Positions 26,890 through 37,289 of a DNA stretch of 64,000 nucleotides are shown here, in pieces. Numbering within the stretch: the stretch's first letter is position 1; every line of letters begins with the position of its first letter. The notes under the pieces were generated by a model, which was not told the origin of the DNA, did not search any database, and saw only the letters and a list, made by a program, of their open reading frames with translations. Source of the DNA: Hordeum vulgare subsp. vulgare (Eukaryota > Streptophyta > Magnoliopsida > Poales > Poaceae); NCBI RefSeq assembly GCF_904849725.1, contig NC_058521.1:434266676-434330675 (forward strand), given 5' to 3'. The position numbers and the translations under genes are program-made.

Positions 26890-27417
26890 GCTAGTGATTA
26901 TGCTGTTGGTGTTGTTCTAGGACAAAGAGTCGACAAGAAGTTGAATGTTATTCACTACGCTAGTAAAACTCTAGACAGTGCCCAAAGAAACTATGCCACT
27001 ACGGAAAAGGAGTTTTTAGAAGTCGTGTTTGCATGTGAAAAGTTCAGATCTTATATAGTTGACTCCAAAGTCACTATTCACTCTGATCATGCTGCTATTA
27101 AGTACCTTATGGAGAAGAAGGACGCTAAGCCTAGGCTGATCAGATGGGTTCTCCTGCTACAGGAATTTGATTTGCACGTCGTTGATCGAAAGGGTGCTGA
27201 TAACCCTGTGGCATATAACTTGTCCAGGCTAGAGAATGTCCTTGATGACCCACGACCTATTGATGACAGCTTTCCCGATGAACAATTAAATGTCATCCGC
27301 ACTTCACATAGTGCACCGTGGTATGCCGATTACGCAAATTATATCGTAGCCGAATACATACCACCCAGTTTCCCCTATCAGCAAAAGAAGAAATTCCAGA
27401 CACTACTTTTGGGATGA
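26890..27417 (+). pseudogene. pol: Element C RNase H, continued after element D
   Basis: After the TSD the frame continues as [20 protein letters not shown], with [20 protein letters not shown] and [20 protein letters not shown], the RNase H domain that removes the RNA strand. It ends LLLG at 27417 because about 11 bases are missing near 27393 compared with A, which shifts the frame before the integrase. Confidence 0.92.
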
Positions 27418-28683
27418 TCCTCACCTTTATAAGGAAGGAGTAGATGGTGTTATTAGACATTGTGTGTCTGAACATGAACAGGGACAGATCTTGCAGAAGT
27501 GTCATTCCGAAGCCTACGGAGGACACCACGCTAGAGATAGAACTGCCCATAAGATATTGCAATCAGGTTTCTATTGGCCCACTCTCTTCAAGGATGTCCG
27601 TAAGTTTGTCTTGTCTTGTGACGAATGCCAAAGAATAGGGAACATAAGTAAGCATCAGGAAATGCCTATGAACTATTCACTTGTCATTGAACCATTCGAT
27701 GTCTCGGGCTTTGATTATATGGGACCTTTCCCGAGTTCCAAAGGGTATACTTAGTTGCTTTGGATTACGTCACTAAGTGGGTAGAAGTTATCCCCACTAA
27801 AAATGCTGATCACCACACCTCTATTAAGATGCTTAAAGAAGTCATTTTCCCAATATTTGGAGTCCCTAGATATTTCATGACTGATGGCGGTTCACACTTC
27901 ATTCATGGTGTTTTCCGCAAGATGCTCGCTAAGTATGATGTCAACCATAGAGTTGCATCTCCTTATCATCCTCAGTCTAGTGGTCAAGTGGAGTTGAGGA
28001 ATAGGGAGATCAAATTGATCCTACAAAAGACCGTAAATAGATCTCGAAACAATTGGTCTAGCAAACTTGACGATGCACTATGGGCTTATAGGACTGCTTA
28101 TAAGAATCCCATGGGTATGTCACCGTATAAAATGGTTTACGGTAAGGCCTGTCATTTACCTCTTGAGCTGGAACACAAAGCTTATTGGGAAATCAAAGAG
28201 CTCAACTTTGATTTGAAACTTGCCGGTGAGAAGCGGTTGTTTGATATCAGCTCGTTAGATGAATGGAGGGGCCAGGCATATTAGAATGCCAAGTTGTTCA
28301 AGGAAAAGGTTAAGAGATGGCACGATAAACGAATACAGAAACGAGAGTTCAATGTAGGTCATTATGTCCTGCTATACAATTCTCGTTTAAGATTCTTCGC
28401 AGGCAAGCTTCTCTCTAAATGGGAAGGTCCTTATGTTATCGAGGAAGTATATCGTTCCGGTGCCATCAAATTCAATAACACGGAAGGAAATTTTCCTAGA
28501 GTGGTAAATGGGCAAAGAATCAAGCATTACATCTCTAGTACTCCCATAAATGTTGAGAGCAATATCATCAATGTCATAACTCCAGAGGAGTACATAAGGG
28601 ATGTTTATCAGCCTCTTTCAGACCCTGAAAACAAGGATGTATCTGTTTCGGTAAGAAATTGGACTCTGATGCTTTTCCAATAG
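27418..28683 (+). pseudogene. pol: Element C integrase (several breaks)
   Basis: The zinc-binding N-terminal part is visible: [20 protein letters not shown] followed by CDECQRIGN (HHCC). The catalytic core has [21 protein letters not shown] and [16 protein letters not shown] (D, D, E). Compared with A, a short piece is lost after SKGYT near 27750 so the frame stops, and a TAG interrupts at 28282-28284. The C-terminal part continues as KLLSKWEGPYVIEEVYRSG to the stop at 28681-28683. Confidence 0.92.
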
Positions 28684-28965
28684 GAAATTTCCTCTGTTTT
28701 GGAATTTTTGGAAAATTAGAAAAATAAAAAGCAGTCCGGAGAGCGCACGAGGTGGCCAAAAGCTTGGAAGCCGCCACCTACCCCCCTGGTGGCGGATGGA
28801 GGTCTTGTGGGCACCTCGTGTGCCTCCTCGACTCTGTTTTCTTGCGGAGCACTCCTTCTGGTCCAGAAAAATCAATATATATTTGCCCAAAGGTTTTGGT
28901 CTCCGTATCGCGCAGTTTTTCTCTGTTTCGTTTCGAGCTTGTTTCTGTGGCAGATCTAGATCATC
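28684..28965 (+). promoter_or_regulatory. Internal LTR-like promoter module and splice acceptor of element C
   Basis: TTTTGGAATTTTTGGAAAAT and an A-rich stretch lead to a hairpin: GCACGAGGTG (28745-28754) pairs with CACCTCGTGTGC (28812-28823), with an inner stem CCGCCACC/GGTGGCGG. ATATATATTTG, TATA-like, follows at about 28878. GTTTCTGTGGCAG at 28941-28953 looks like a 3' splice site, 12 bp before the ATG of the additional ORF. The layout matches the U3 core promoter of the LTR. Confidence 0.5.
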
Positions 28966-29483
28966 ATGACTTCCCAAACGCTCCTAAGGACAAGATCTTT
29001 GAGAAGGTCATCAATCCCTACCTCACGGAAGTGCTGAAACACCCTCAATCTATCAAGATGAGCGAGGGGATGTTGCAGATCCGTGATGTTGAGGGGCCTA
29101 AGAAGACCGGAAGCATGGAGACAAGGCTCGAAGCAATGGAGCAACAAGTCTTCAAGTGCCAAGGGATGGTGGTGCGAGGGCTCAACGCCAACCACATGAT
29201 GATCACGGAATTCACTAGCAATCACAAGATGGATGCCATTGACATTGGGAAACATCTCTCCAGGCTCTATGACAGGGTTGATCAACTTCACGGCCAGATC
29301 TATGACCTGCAGAACCAAAAATGTGAGTATGAGTACAGATTTAAATCAATAAGGTTGGCTGCAGATTTGAGGACTCTGGCAACTCGTTCATCCTGCCATG
29401 ACGGACCACCTATGCCTTAGAAGACGGAGGATCATACTACTTCAACAACTCCACCACCATCACCACCAAAGGAAGACAACTAA
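28966..29483 (+). pseudogene. Additional coiled-coil ORF of element C
   Basis: It is located between integrase and 3' LTR, in sense. The ATG at 28966 is out of frame by one base with the main frame, which carries FEKVINPYLTEVLKHPQ, METRLEAMEQQVFKCQGMVV and LYDRVDQLHGQIYDLQNQ, a probable coiled coil. A TAG at 29418-29420 precedes KTEDHTTSTTPPPSPPKEDN and the stop at 29481-29483. The ending SPPKEDN is shared with the corresponding ORF of A (34718-35134). I do not know its function; it sits where Athila-type elements have an env-like or ATHILA ORF. Confidence 0.7.
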
Positions 29484-30989
29484 GCATTGGTATGGGCAAT
29501 CCCCTTGGCTTCTTCCTTTGTTTTAGTTCTTTCCTTGGTATCATATCACCTTTATATCTTTTGCTTGTACCTTTGTTTTAGTTCTTTCCTTTTCAGTTTT
29601 TATTTCTCCTCTTAAAGGAATAAGTCTTTAGTGTTTAGTTTGAGTCTTTTGCTCTTGTGTCTCCCTAGATGTATTCGAGCTTGCGAGCTATATAATAAAG
29701 AGTATCTTAGTCAAGGGCTTTGCTTTGTGCCATGATCAAAAGTATGAAAAGAACGATAGCATGAAAGATCATGAGACGATCTTATGGAAAGTGATAACTT
29801 CACATATGACACGTATGATGATTGCAACTTGTTGAGAATAAATCAACATAGACCTCAGTCATTGTTGCAATTAATAAGAAGTAATAAGGAAAGTGAGGTT
29901 CACATATAAATATATCATCTTAGACACTTTTTACAATTGTGAGCACTCACCAAACTATTACATGCTTAGGAGTAGATGTTGGACAAGGAAGACAACATAA
30001 TGAATTGTGTTTGCTTGGTTCCAAACAATGTTATATGATTAGAGATCCCTTAGCATGTGACGATTGCTTCCACCTCATATTAGCCAAAACTCCCGCACCA
30101 AGTAGAGATACTACTTGTGCATCCATAAACCATCAACCCAGTTTTGCCATGAGAGTCCACCATACCTGCCTATGGATTGAATAAGATCCTTCAAGTAAGT
30201 TGTCATCGGTGCAATCAATAAAAATTGCTCTCTAATATGTATGATCTATTAGTGTGTGGAAAATAAGCTTTGTACAAACCTGTGATGAGGAAGACATAAA
30301 AGCAACAGACTGCATAATAAAGTTTTTTATCACAGGAGGGAATATAAAGTGACGTTCCTCCTCACTAAGAGGACACGCATTCAAACCTCAAAAGCGCATG
30401 ACAACCTATGCTTCCCTCTGCGAAGGGCCTATCTTGTACCTTTACTTTTTGCCCTTGTAAGAGTCATGGTGATCTTCACCAATTCCCTATTTTTGCCTTT
30501 GTCTTGGCTGCCATCACATGCTTGGGAAAGATCTATATTCATATATCAACTTGGTGTTGAGTACTTATGCTTTATTATTGTTGACTTTACCCTTGAGGTA
30601 AATAGTTAGGAGGCAAAACTATAAACCCCTATCTTCCTCTGTGTCCAGCTGAAACTTTGACACCATGAGTAGCACATGAGTTGTAATAATTGTGGAAAAC
30701 AAAAGAGATGATTGAGTATGTGGGTTTGCCTTACAAGCTCTTATTTGACTCTTTCTGTTGTTCTGATAAATTGCAATTGCTTCAATGACTTTGGACTGTT
30801 GTTGGTTACTTCTCGGTAAGGTTTTTGCTTCATGCTTTGCTTTGTGAAGGAATTGTTACTTTCCCATAAGAATATTTATGATTTATTGTTGTTCTATGTG
30901 TGATCATGATGCCCTCATGTCCGTATTATGTTTTATCGACACCTTCGTCCCTCAACATGAGGACAAGTGAGGTCTAAGCTTGGGGGAGT
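29484..30989 (+). other. Element C 3' spacer with shared motifs and polypurine tract
   Basis: No coding sequence was recognised. It is collinear with A's spacer (33173-34717, minus). It holds motif 1 at 30151-30174 and motif 2 at 30410-30428, and ends in the polypurine tract AAGCTTGGGGGAGT (30976-30989). Unlike A, B and D, no clear internal polypurine tract remains next to the additional ORF. Confidence 0.8.
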
Positions 30990-32449
30990 TGATACGTCCA
31001 TTTTGCATCATGCTTTCATGTTGATATATATTTCTTTATGGGCTGTTATATTACTTTGTGGTATCATATTTATGCCTTTTCTCTCTTATTTTGCAAGGTT
31101 TATTTGAAGAGGGAGAATTCAGGCAGCTGGAATTCTGGACTGGAAAAGGAGCAAATCTTAGTCCACTATTCTGCACAACTCCAAATGCCATGAAAATTTA
31201 CATGGAATTTTTTGGGATTATAAAAAAAATACTGGGCGAAAGAAGTACCAGAGGGGAGCTACCAGGGTGCCACAAGCCCTGCCACCGCCACCCCCTAGTG
31301 GCGGTTGGCAAGCTTGTGGGCTCCCTGACGGCCCACTAGCCCCCCCTCTTTTGCTATATGAAGGGTTTCGTTCCAAAAAAATTCAATCGGGAGCTTTTTC
31401 GTGGTTTCTCCGCCGCCACGAGGCGGAACTTGAGCAGATCCAATCTAGAGCTCCGGCAGGACGATCCTGACGGGGAAACTTCCCTCCCGGAGGGGGAAAT
31501 CGTCGCCATCGTCATCACCAAGACTCCTCTCGTTGGAGGGGAGGCATCTTCATCAACATATTCATCAGCACCATCTCCAATCCAATCCCTAGTTCATCTC
31601 TTGTAACCAATCTCCGTCTCACGATTCCGATTGGTACTTGTAACGTTACTAGTAGTGTTGATTACTCTTTGTAGTTGATGCTAGTTGGATTACTTGGTGG
31701 AAGAATTTATGTTCAGATCCTTGATGCTATTCATTACACCTCTGATCATGATTATGATTATGCTTTGTGAGTAGTTACTTTTGTTCCTGAGGACATGGGA
31801 TAAGTCATGTTAATAATAGTCATGTGAATTTGGTATTCGTTCGGTATTTTGATATGATGTATGTTGTTTTTCCTCTTGTGGTGTTATGTAAATGTCGACT
31901 ACATAACACTTCACCATATTTGGGCCTAGAGGGAGGAATTGGGGAGTAGTAAGTAGATGACGGATTGCTGGAGTGACAGAAGCTTAAACCCCAGTCTATG
32001 CGTTGCTTCGTAAGGGGCTGATTTGGATCCACTAGTTTAATGCTATGGTTAGACGTTGTCTTAATTCTTCTTTCATAGTTGTGGATGCTTGCGAGAGGGG
32101 TTAATCATAAGTGGGATGCTTGTCCAAGTAAGGGCAGTACCCAAGCACCGGTTCACCCACATGTCAAACTATCAAAGTAACGAACGTGAATCATATTAAC
32201 ATGATGAAACTGGCATGACAGAAATTCTCGTGTGTCCTCGGGAGCGTTTTTACTCCTATAAGACTTTGTTCAGGCTTGTCCCTTGCTACAAAAGGTATTG
32301 GGCCACTTGCTGCACCATTGCTACTACTTGTTACTTGTTACATTTCGGTTGCTACGTTTCACCTCACTACACCATCACTTGTTACCGCTACTTTCAGTGC
32401 TTGCTTATCGAAAGGACTACGATTGATCCCCTATACTTGTGTGTCATCA
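30990..32449 (+). repeat. Element C 3' LTR
   Basis: It starts TGATACGTCCATTTTGC after the polypurine tract and ends GTGTGTCATCA. A gap of about 80 bp relative to the 5' LTR occurs near 32390-32400. The hairpin is at 31268-31320 and the TATA box at about 31355. Confidence 0.93.
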
Positions 32450-33172
32450 ATGATCTTCCACCGAGTAATCCAACTAGCATCAACTACAAAGAGTAATTAA
32501 CACTACTAGCAACCTTACAAGTACCAATCGGAGTCGCGAGACGGAGATTAGTTACAAGAGATGAACTAGGATTTGGAGGTGAGATGGTGCTGATGAAGAT
32601 GTTTATGGAGATGAGTCTCCTCCGATGAGAGGAGTGTTGGTGATGACGATGGTGACGATTTCCCCCTCCGGGAGGGAAGTTTCCCCAGCAGGACGGCCCT
32701 ATCGGAGCTCTAGATTGGTTCTGCTCAAGTTCCGCCTTGTCGCGGCGGCGATCCTTCCCGAAAGCCTTCTCCTAATTTTTTCTGGGACGAAACCCTCCTA
32801 ATAGCAGAAGATGGAAGCCGGAGGGGTAATAGGGGGCTCACAAGCCACCCAGGCGCGGCCAGGGGGGTAGGGCGCGCCTGGCAGGCTTGTGGCCTCCTGG
32901 TGGCTCCCCTCCAGTACTTCTTCCGCCCAGTATTTTTTATAAATTCCAAAATAATTCCTTGTTGATTTTCATGGCTATTGGAGTCCTGCAGAATAGGTAT
33001 ATCAAACTTGCTCCTTTTCCAGCCTAGAATTCTAGCTGCCGGCATTCTCCCTCTTCATGCAAACCTTATAATATAAGAGAGAAAAGGCATAAGTATTGTA
33101 CCGTAATGTGTAAAAACAGCCCATAATGCGATAAATATCAACATAAAAGCATGATGCAAAATGGACGTATCA
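32450..33172 (-). repeat. Element A 3' LTR, piece 3 (the LTR's 5' part, with promoter)
   Basis: It resumes at ATGATCTTCCACCGAG (TSD 32450-32454) and ends at GACGTATCA (33172). Collinear with 41100-41822. The hairpin is at about 32835-32893 (GGCTCACAAGCC / GGCTTGTGGCC). On the minus strand it begins TGATACGTCC. Confidence 0.92.
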
Positions 33173-34717
33173 ACTCCCCCAAGCTTAGACCTCACTTGTC
33201 CTCAAGCGAAAGCCGAGATCAATAAATATGCCCACATATTTAGAGATATAGGTGTCGATAAAACAAAATACGGACATGCAGGCATCATGATCAAATTTAG
33301 AACAACAATATCGTCATATAATCTCTTATGCTAAAGTGACAATTCTATCACAATGTAAAGTATGGATCAAGAGCCTTATTGCGAATTAACAACCAATAGT
33401 ATTTAGTCATTGAAGCAATTGCAATTCATCATAACATCAGAAAGAGTCAAATAAGAGCTTGTAAAGCGAATCCACATACTCAATCATCGTTTCGTCTTCT
33501 ACAATTGCTAAAACTCATGTGGTACTCATGAGATCAAAGTTTCAGTTGGACACAGAGAAAGATAGGGGCTTAGAGTTTCGCCTCCCAACTATTTACCTCA
33601 AGGGTAATATCAACAATAATACTTCATGAGTACTTACTTCCAAGTTGAAATATTAATATAGATCTTTCCCTAGCACATGACATTAGCCAAGATAATGGCG
33701 AAATAAGGAATTGGTGTCGACCACCATGACTCTTTTAAAGATAAAAAGTAAAGGTACAAGATAGGCCCTTCGCAGAGGGAAGCAGAGGTTGTCATGCGCT
33801 TTGAGGTTTGTATGTGTGACCTCTTACTGTGAAGGAACGTCACTTTATATTGCCTCCTGTGATAAAGAACTTTGTTATGCAGTCTGTCGCTTTTATGTCT
33901 TCCTCATCACATGTTCGTACAAAGCCTATTTTCCACACACTAATAGATCATACATATTTACGGAGCAATTTTTCTTGCTTGCACCGATGACAACTTACTT
34001 GAGGGATCTTATTCAATCCATAGGTAGGTATGGTGCACTCTCATGGCAAAACTGGGTTGATGGTTTATAGATGCACAAGTAGTATCTTTACTTAGTGCGG
34101 AAGTTTTGGCTGATATGTGGTGGAAGCAAGCGTCACATGCTAAGGGATCTCTAGTCATATAACATTGTTCGGAACCAAGCAAACATAATTCATTATGTTG
34201 TCTTCCTTGTCCAACATCTACTTCTAAGCATGTAATAGTTTAATGAGTGTTCACAATCATAGACAGTGCCAAAGATGATATATTTATATGTGAACCTCTC
34301 TTTCTTTATTACTTCCTATTAATTGAAACAATGACCAAGGTCTACGTTTGTCCACCCACAACAAGTTTCAATCAACATTATTTTTAGATGTGAATCCATC
34401 ACTTCCCATAAGATAATTACCTGATCTTTCATGCTTTTGTTCTTTTATTATTCTTTTCTTTAGATCATGGCATGAGGCAAGGCCCTTAACTATAACACTC
34501 ATTATTATATGACTCACGAACTCGAATACATTGGGGGAGACACAAAGCAAAACTCAAGCCAAGATCATACTAAGAACTTTATTCTACTAGAGAAAGATAA
34601 AACCAAAAAGGATTGAACTAAGAAAAAGTTAAAGGCAAAAGATGTGATGGTGATACGATATCGGAGCATCTCCCCCAAGCTTGGCACAAGCCAAGGGGAG
34701 TGCCCATACTCGTGCGT
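33173..34717 (-). other. Element A 3' spacer with polypurine tracts and shared motifs
   Basis: The terminal polypurine tract (minus strand AAGCTTGGGGGAGT) is at 33173-33186 and an internal copy AAGCTTGGGGGAG at 34670-34682, directly after the additional ORF. Motif 2 is at 33765-33783 and motif 1 at 34019-34042. No protein is encoded. Confidence 0.8.
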
Positions 34718-35134
34718 TTAATTGTCTTCCTTCGGGGGTGATGGTGTTGGAGTAGTCCTGTCTTTTAATTCCAAGAGGGCCATCAATCTTCGATCTATAC
34801 TTTGGAGCTCTGTGATTTGTTTCTCCAGCAAAACAACTTCACGGGTGAGATAAGTATTACGAACACAAGTTATTTCAAATAACCTCAAGAGTTCGATCAT
34901 GGATGGAGATAGTACGTGGAGATAGGGTTGAAGAAAATCCTCTTCCTCAGCTTCTTCCTTGTTGAGCACAGATTGCCCTTCTTCCGACGCCGGATTCTCC
35001 TCCTTAGTTTTGCCCTTAGTTTGTTCCAGCAGCCCTTTCTTGGCCTCCATGACCTCCATTCTTTCCAGATCAAGTTTTACTTCTTCATAGACTTGAGGGA
35101 AATCGTTCTCCCCGACAGATTCCTGAGACGACAT
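34718..35134 (-). CDS. Additional coiled-coil ORF of element A
   Basis: Open from the ATG at 35134 (MSSQESVGENDFPQVYEEV) for about 138 codons. The middle is highly charged (LERMEVMEAKKGLLEQ, EEAEEEDFLQPYL); then comes LTREVVLLEKQITELQS, likely a coiled coil, and it ends TPSPPKEDN like the ORF of C. Located after integrase in the same direction. GTTTCTGCCGCAG, a probable splice acceptor, lies 14 bp upstream. The function is unknown; no signal peptide or membrane segment is evident. It is intact, unlike gag-pol of the same element. Confidence 0.6.
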   Translation of the reverse strand: MSSQESVGENDFPQVYEEVKLDLERMEVMEAKKGLLEQTKGKTKEENPASEEGQSVLNKEEAEEEDFLQPYLHVLSPSMIELLRLFEITCVRNTYLTREVVLLEKQITELQSIDRRLMALLELKDRTTPTPSPPKEDN

Positions 35135-35465
35135 CCTTGCCCTAAATCTGCGGCAGAAACAGCTCAAAACGAAAACAGAGGATATTTGCGTAATACGAGG
35201 GTCAGACCTTTCGGGAGAATATATAATGAATTTTCCCCGACCAAATGAGTATTCCACTAGAAAGCGGAGTCCGGGAGACACACGAGGTGCTCACAAGCCA
35301 CCCAGGCGCGGTCAGGGGGGTAGGGCACGCCTGGCAGGCTTGTCGCCTCCTCGTGGGCTTTCCGGACTACTTTAAATTTTTCTATTTTTCTAAATATTCC
35401 AAAACGGAGAAAAATTGCTACTAGAAAAGTTTTGGAGTCGGTTTACTTACCGAATCACATACCTC
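35135..35465 (-). promoter_or_regulatory. Internal LTR-like promoter module of element A
   Basis: On the minus strand: TTTTGGAATATTTAGAAAAAT, then AAAGTAGTCCGGA, then the hairpin arms at 35287-35350 (CACGAGGAGGCGACAAGCC ... GGCTTGTGAGCACCTCGTG, inner CAGGCGTG/CGCGCCTG), then TTATATATTCTCCC, TATA-like, near 35220. The same order as in C's internal module and in the LTR. Confidence 0.5.
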
Positions 35466-36611
35466 TTAGTTTTTGGAGTCTGAAACAGGCTGATAAATAT
35501 CCCTTATGTACTCCTCCGGAGTTATGGTATTAATAATATTGCTTTCAACATTTATGGGAGTACCTGAGATATAATGCTTGATTCTTTGCCCATTTACAAC
35601 TCTCGGAAAATTCCCTTCCGTGTTGTTGATTTTGATGGCACCGAAACGATACACTTCTTCGACAATCTAAGGACCTTCCCATTTAGAGAGAAGCTTGCCT
35701 GCAAAAAATCTTAAACGCGAATTGTATAGCAAGACATAATCACCTACATTGAACTCATGCTTTTGTATCCTTTTATCATGCCACCTCTTAACTTTTTATT
35801 TAAACAAATTGGAATTTTCATATGCCCGAGTTCTCGATTCATCAAGTGAGCTAATATCAAGTAACCTCTTCTCACCAGCAAGTTTGAAATCAAAGTTGAG
35901 CTCTTTGATTGCCCAATAAGCCTTATGCTCTAGCTCAAGAGGTAAAAGACATGCTTTACCGTAAACCATTTTGTACGGAGAAATGCCCATGGGATTCTTA
36001 TAAGCAGTTCTATAAGCCCATAGTGCATCATCAAGCTTCTTAGACCAATTCTTTCTAGACCTATTAACAGTCTTTTGCAGAATTAGTTTAATCTCTCTAT
36101 TACTTAACTCTACTTGACCACTGGACTGAGGGTGATAGGGAGATGCAATTCTATGGTTGACATCATACTTAGCAAGCGTTTTACGGAAAGCACCATGAAT
36201 AAAATGTGAACCACCATCAGTCATTAAATATCTAGGGACTCCAAATCTAGGGAAAATAACTTCTTTAAGCATCCTAATAGAGGTGTTATGATCAGCACTA
36301 CTAGTTGGGATAACTTCTACCCACTTAGTAACGTAATCAACAACAACTAGAATATGAGTATACCCGTTAGACTTTGGAAAAGGTCCCATATAATCAAAAC
36401 CCCAAACATCAAATGGTTCAATAACAAGTGAATAATTCATAGGCATTTCCTGACGTTTACTGATATTACCTATTCTTTGACATTCATCACAAGACAAGAC
36501 AAACTTACGAGCATCCTGGAAGAGAGTTGGCCAATAAAATCCGGATTGCAATACCTTATGTGCAATTCTATCTCCCGCATGGTGTCCTCCGTAAGCCTCG
36601 GAGTGACACTT
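35466..36611 (-). pseudogene. pol: Element A integrase
   Basis: The minus-strand frame continues from RNase H across a TAG (36614-36612) that replaces the CAG seen in C. The zinc-binding region is [12 protein letters not shown]... with CDECQRIGN; the core has [23 protein letters not shown] and [16 protein letters not shown] (D, D, E). Two more stops lie near 35796 and 35672 (TAG where C has Tyr). It ends YQPVSDSKN at 35466. Confidence 0.92.
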
Positions 36612-37289
36612 CTATAGGATCTGTCTCTGTTCATGCTCAGGTACACAACGTCTAATAATACCGTCTACTCCTTTATAAAGGTGAGGATCATCCCAAAAGT
36701 AATGTCTCAAATCAAAGAAGAATTTCTTCTTTTGTTGGTATGTGAAACTAGGTGGTAAATATTTAGCAACAATATAATTTGCATAATCAGCATACCATGG
36801 TGTACTACGTGAAGCATTGATGACATTCAATTGTTCATCAGGAAAACTCTCATCAATAGGTTGTGGGTCATCAAGAACATTCTCCAACCTAGACAAGTTA
36901 TCTCCTACGGGGTTCTCAGCACCCTTCCAATCAACAACATGCAAATCAAATTCTTGTAGCAAGAGAACCCATCTGATAAGTCTAGGTTTAGCATCTTTCT
37001 TTTCCATGAGATACTTAATAGCAGCATGATCAGTGCGAATAGTAACCTTGGAATCAACAATATAAGATTTGAACTTTTCACATGCAAACACGACTGCTAA
37101 AAATTCCTTTTTAGTAGTAGCATACTTTCTTTGGGCACTGTCTAGAGTTCTACTAGCATAATGAATAACATTCAATTTCTTATCAATTCTTTGTCCTAGA
37201 ACAGCACCAACAGCATAATCACTAGCATCACACGTAATTTCAAAAGGTAGGTTCCGATCAGGTGGTTGAACAATAGGTGCAATTATCAA
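36612..37289 (-). pseudogene. pol: Element A RNase H and zinc-finger start of integrase
   Basis: [40 protein letters not shown] and [16 protein letters not shown] identify RNase [18 protein letters not shown] begins the integrase linker. An extra T in a run of T near 37335 put this in a different frame from the reverse transcriptase. Confidence 0.93.

Larger units (their letters stand above)
14098..32449 (+). mobile_element. Element C: Athila-like Gypsy retrotransposon, interrupted by element D
   Basis: The TSD ATGAT is at 14093-14097 and 32450-32454. The order is 5' LTR (14098-15620), tRNA-Asp primer site, gag, protease, reverse transcriptase, [D], RNase H, integrase, additional ORF, spacer, polypurine tract and 3' LTR (30990-32449). 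Over the first 380 bp the two LTRs differ at about 16 places by eye (about 4%). C lies inside an LTR of the same family in the opposite orientation. Frameshifts and stops disable gag-pol. Confidence 0.95.

Noticed and set aside
33789..34070. Plus-strand frame of 93 codons in A's spacer
   Set aside because: The collinear C spacer does not keep the frame, so this is non-coding.
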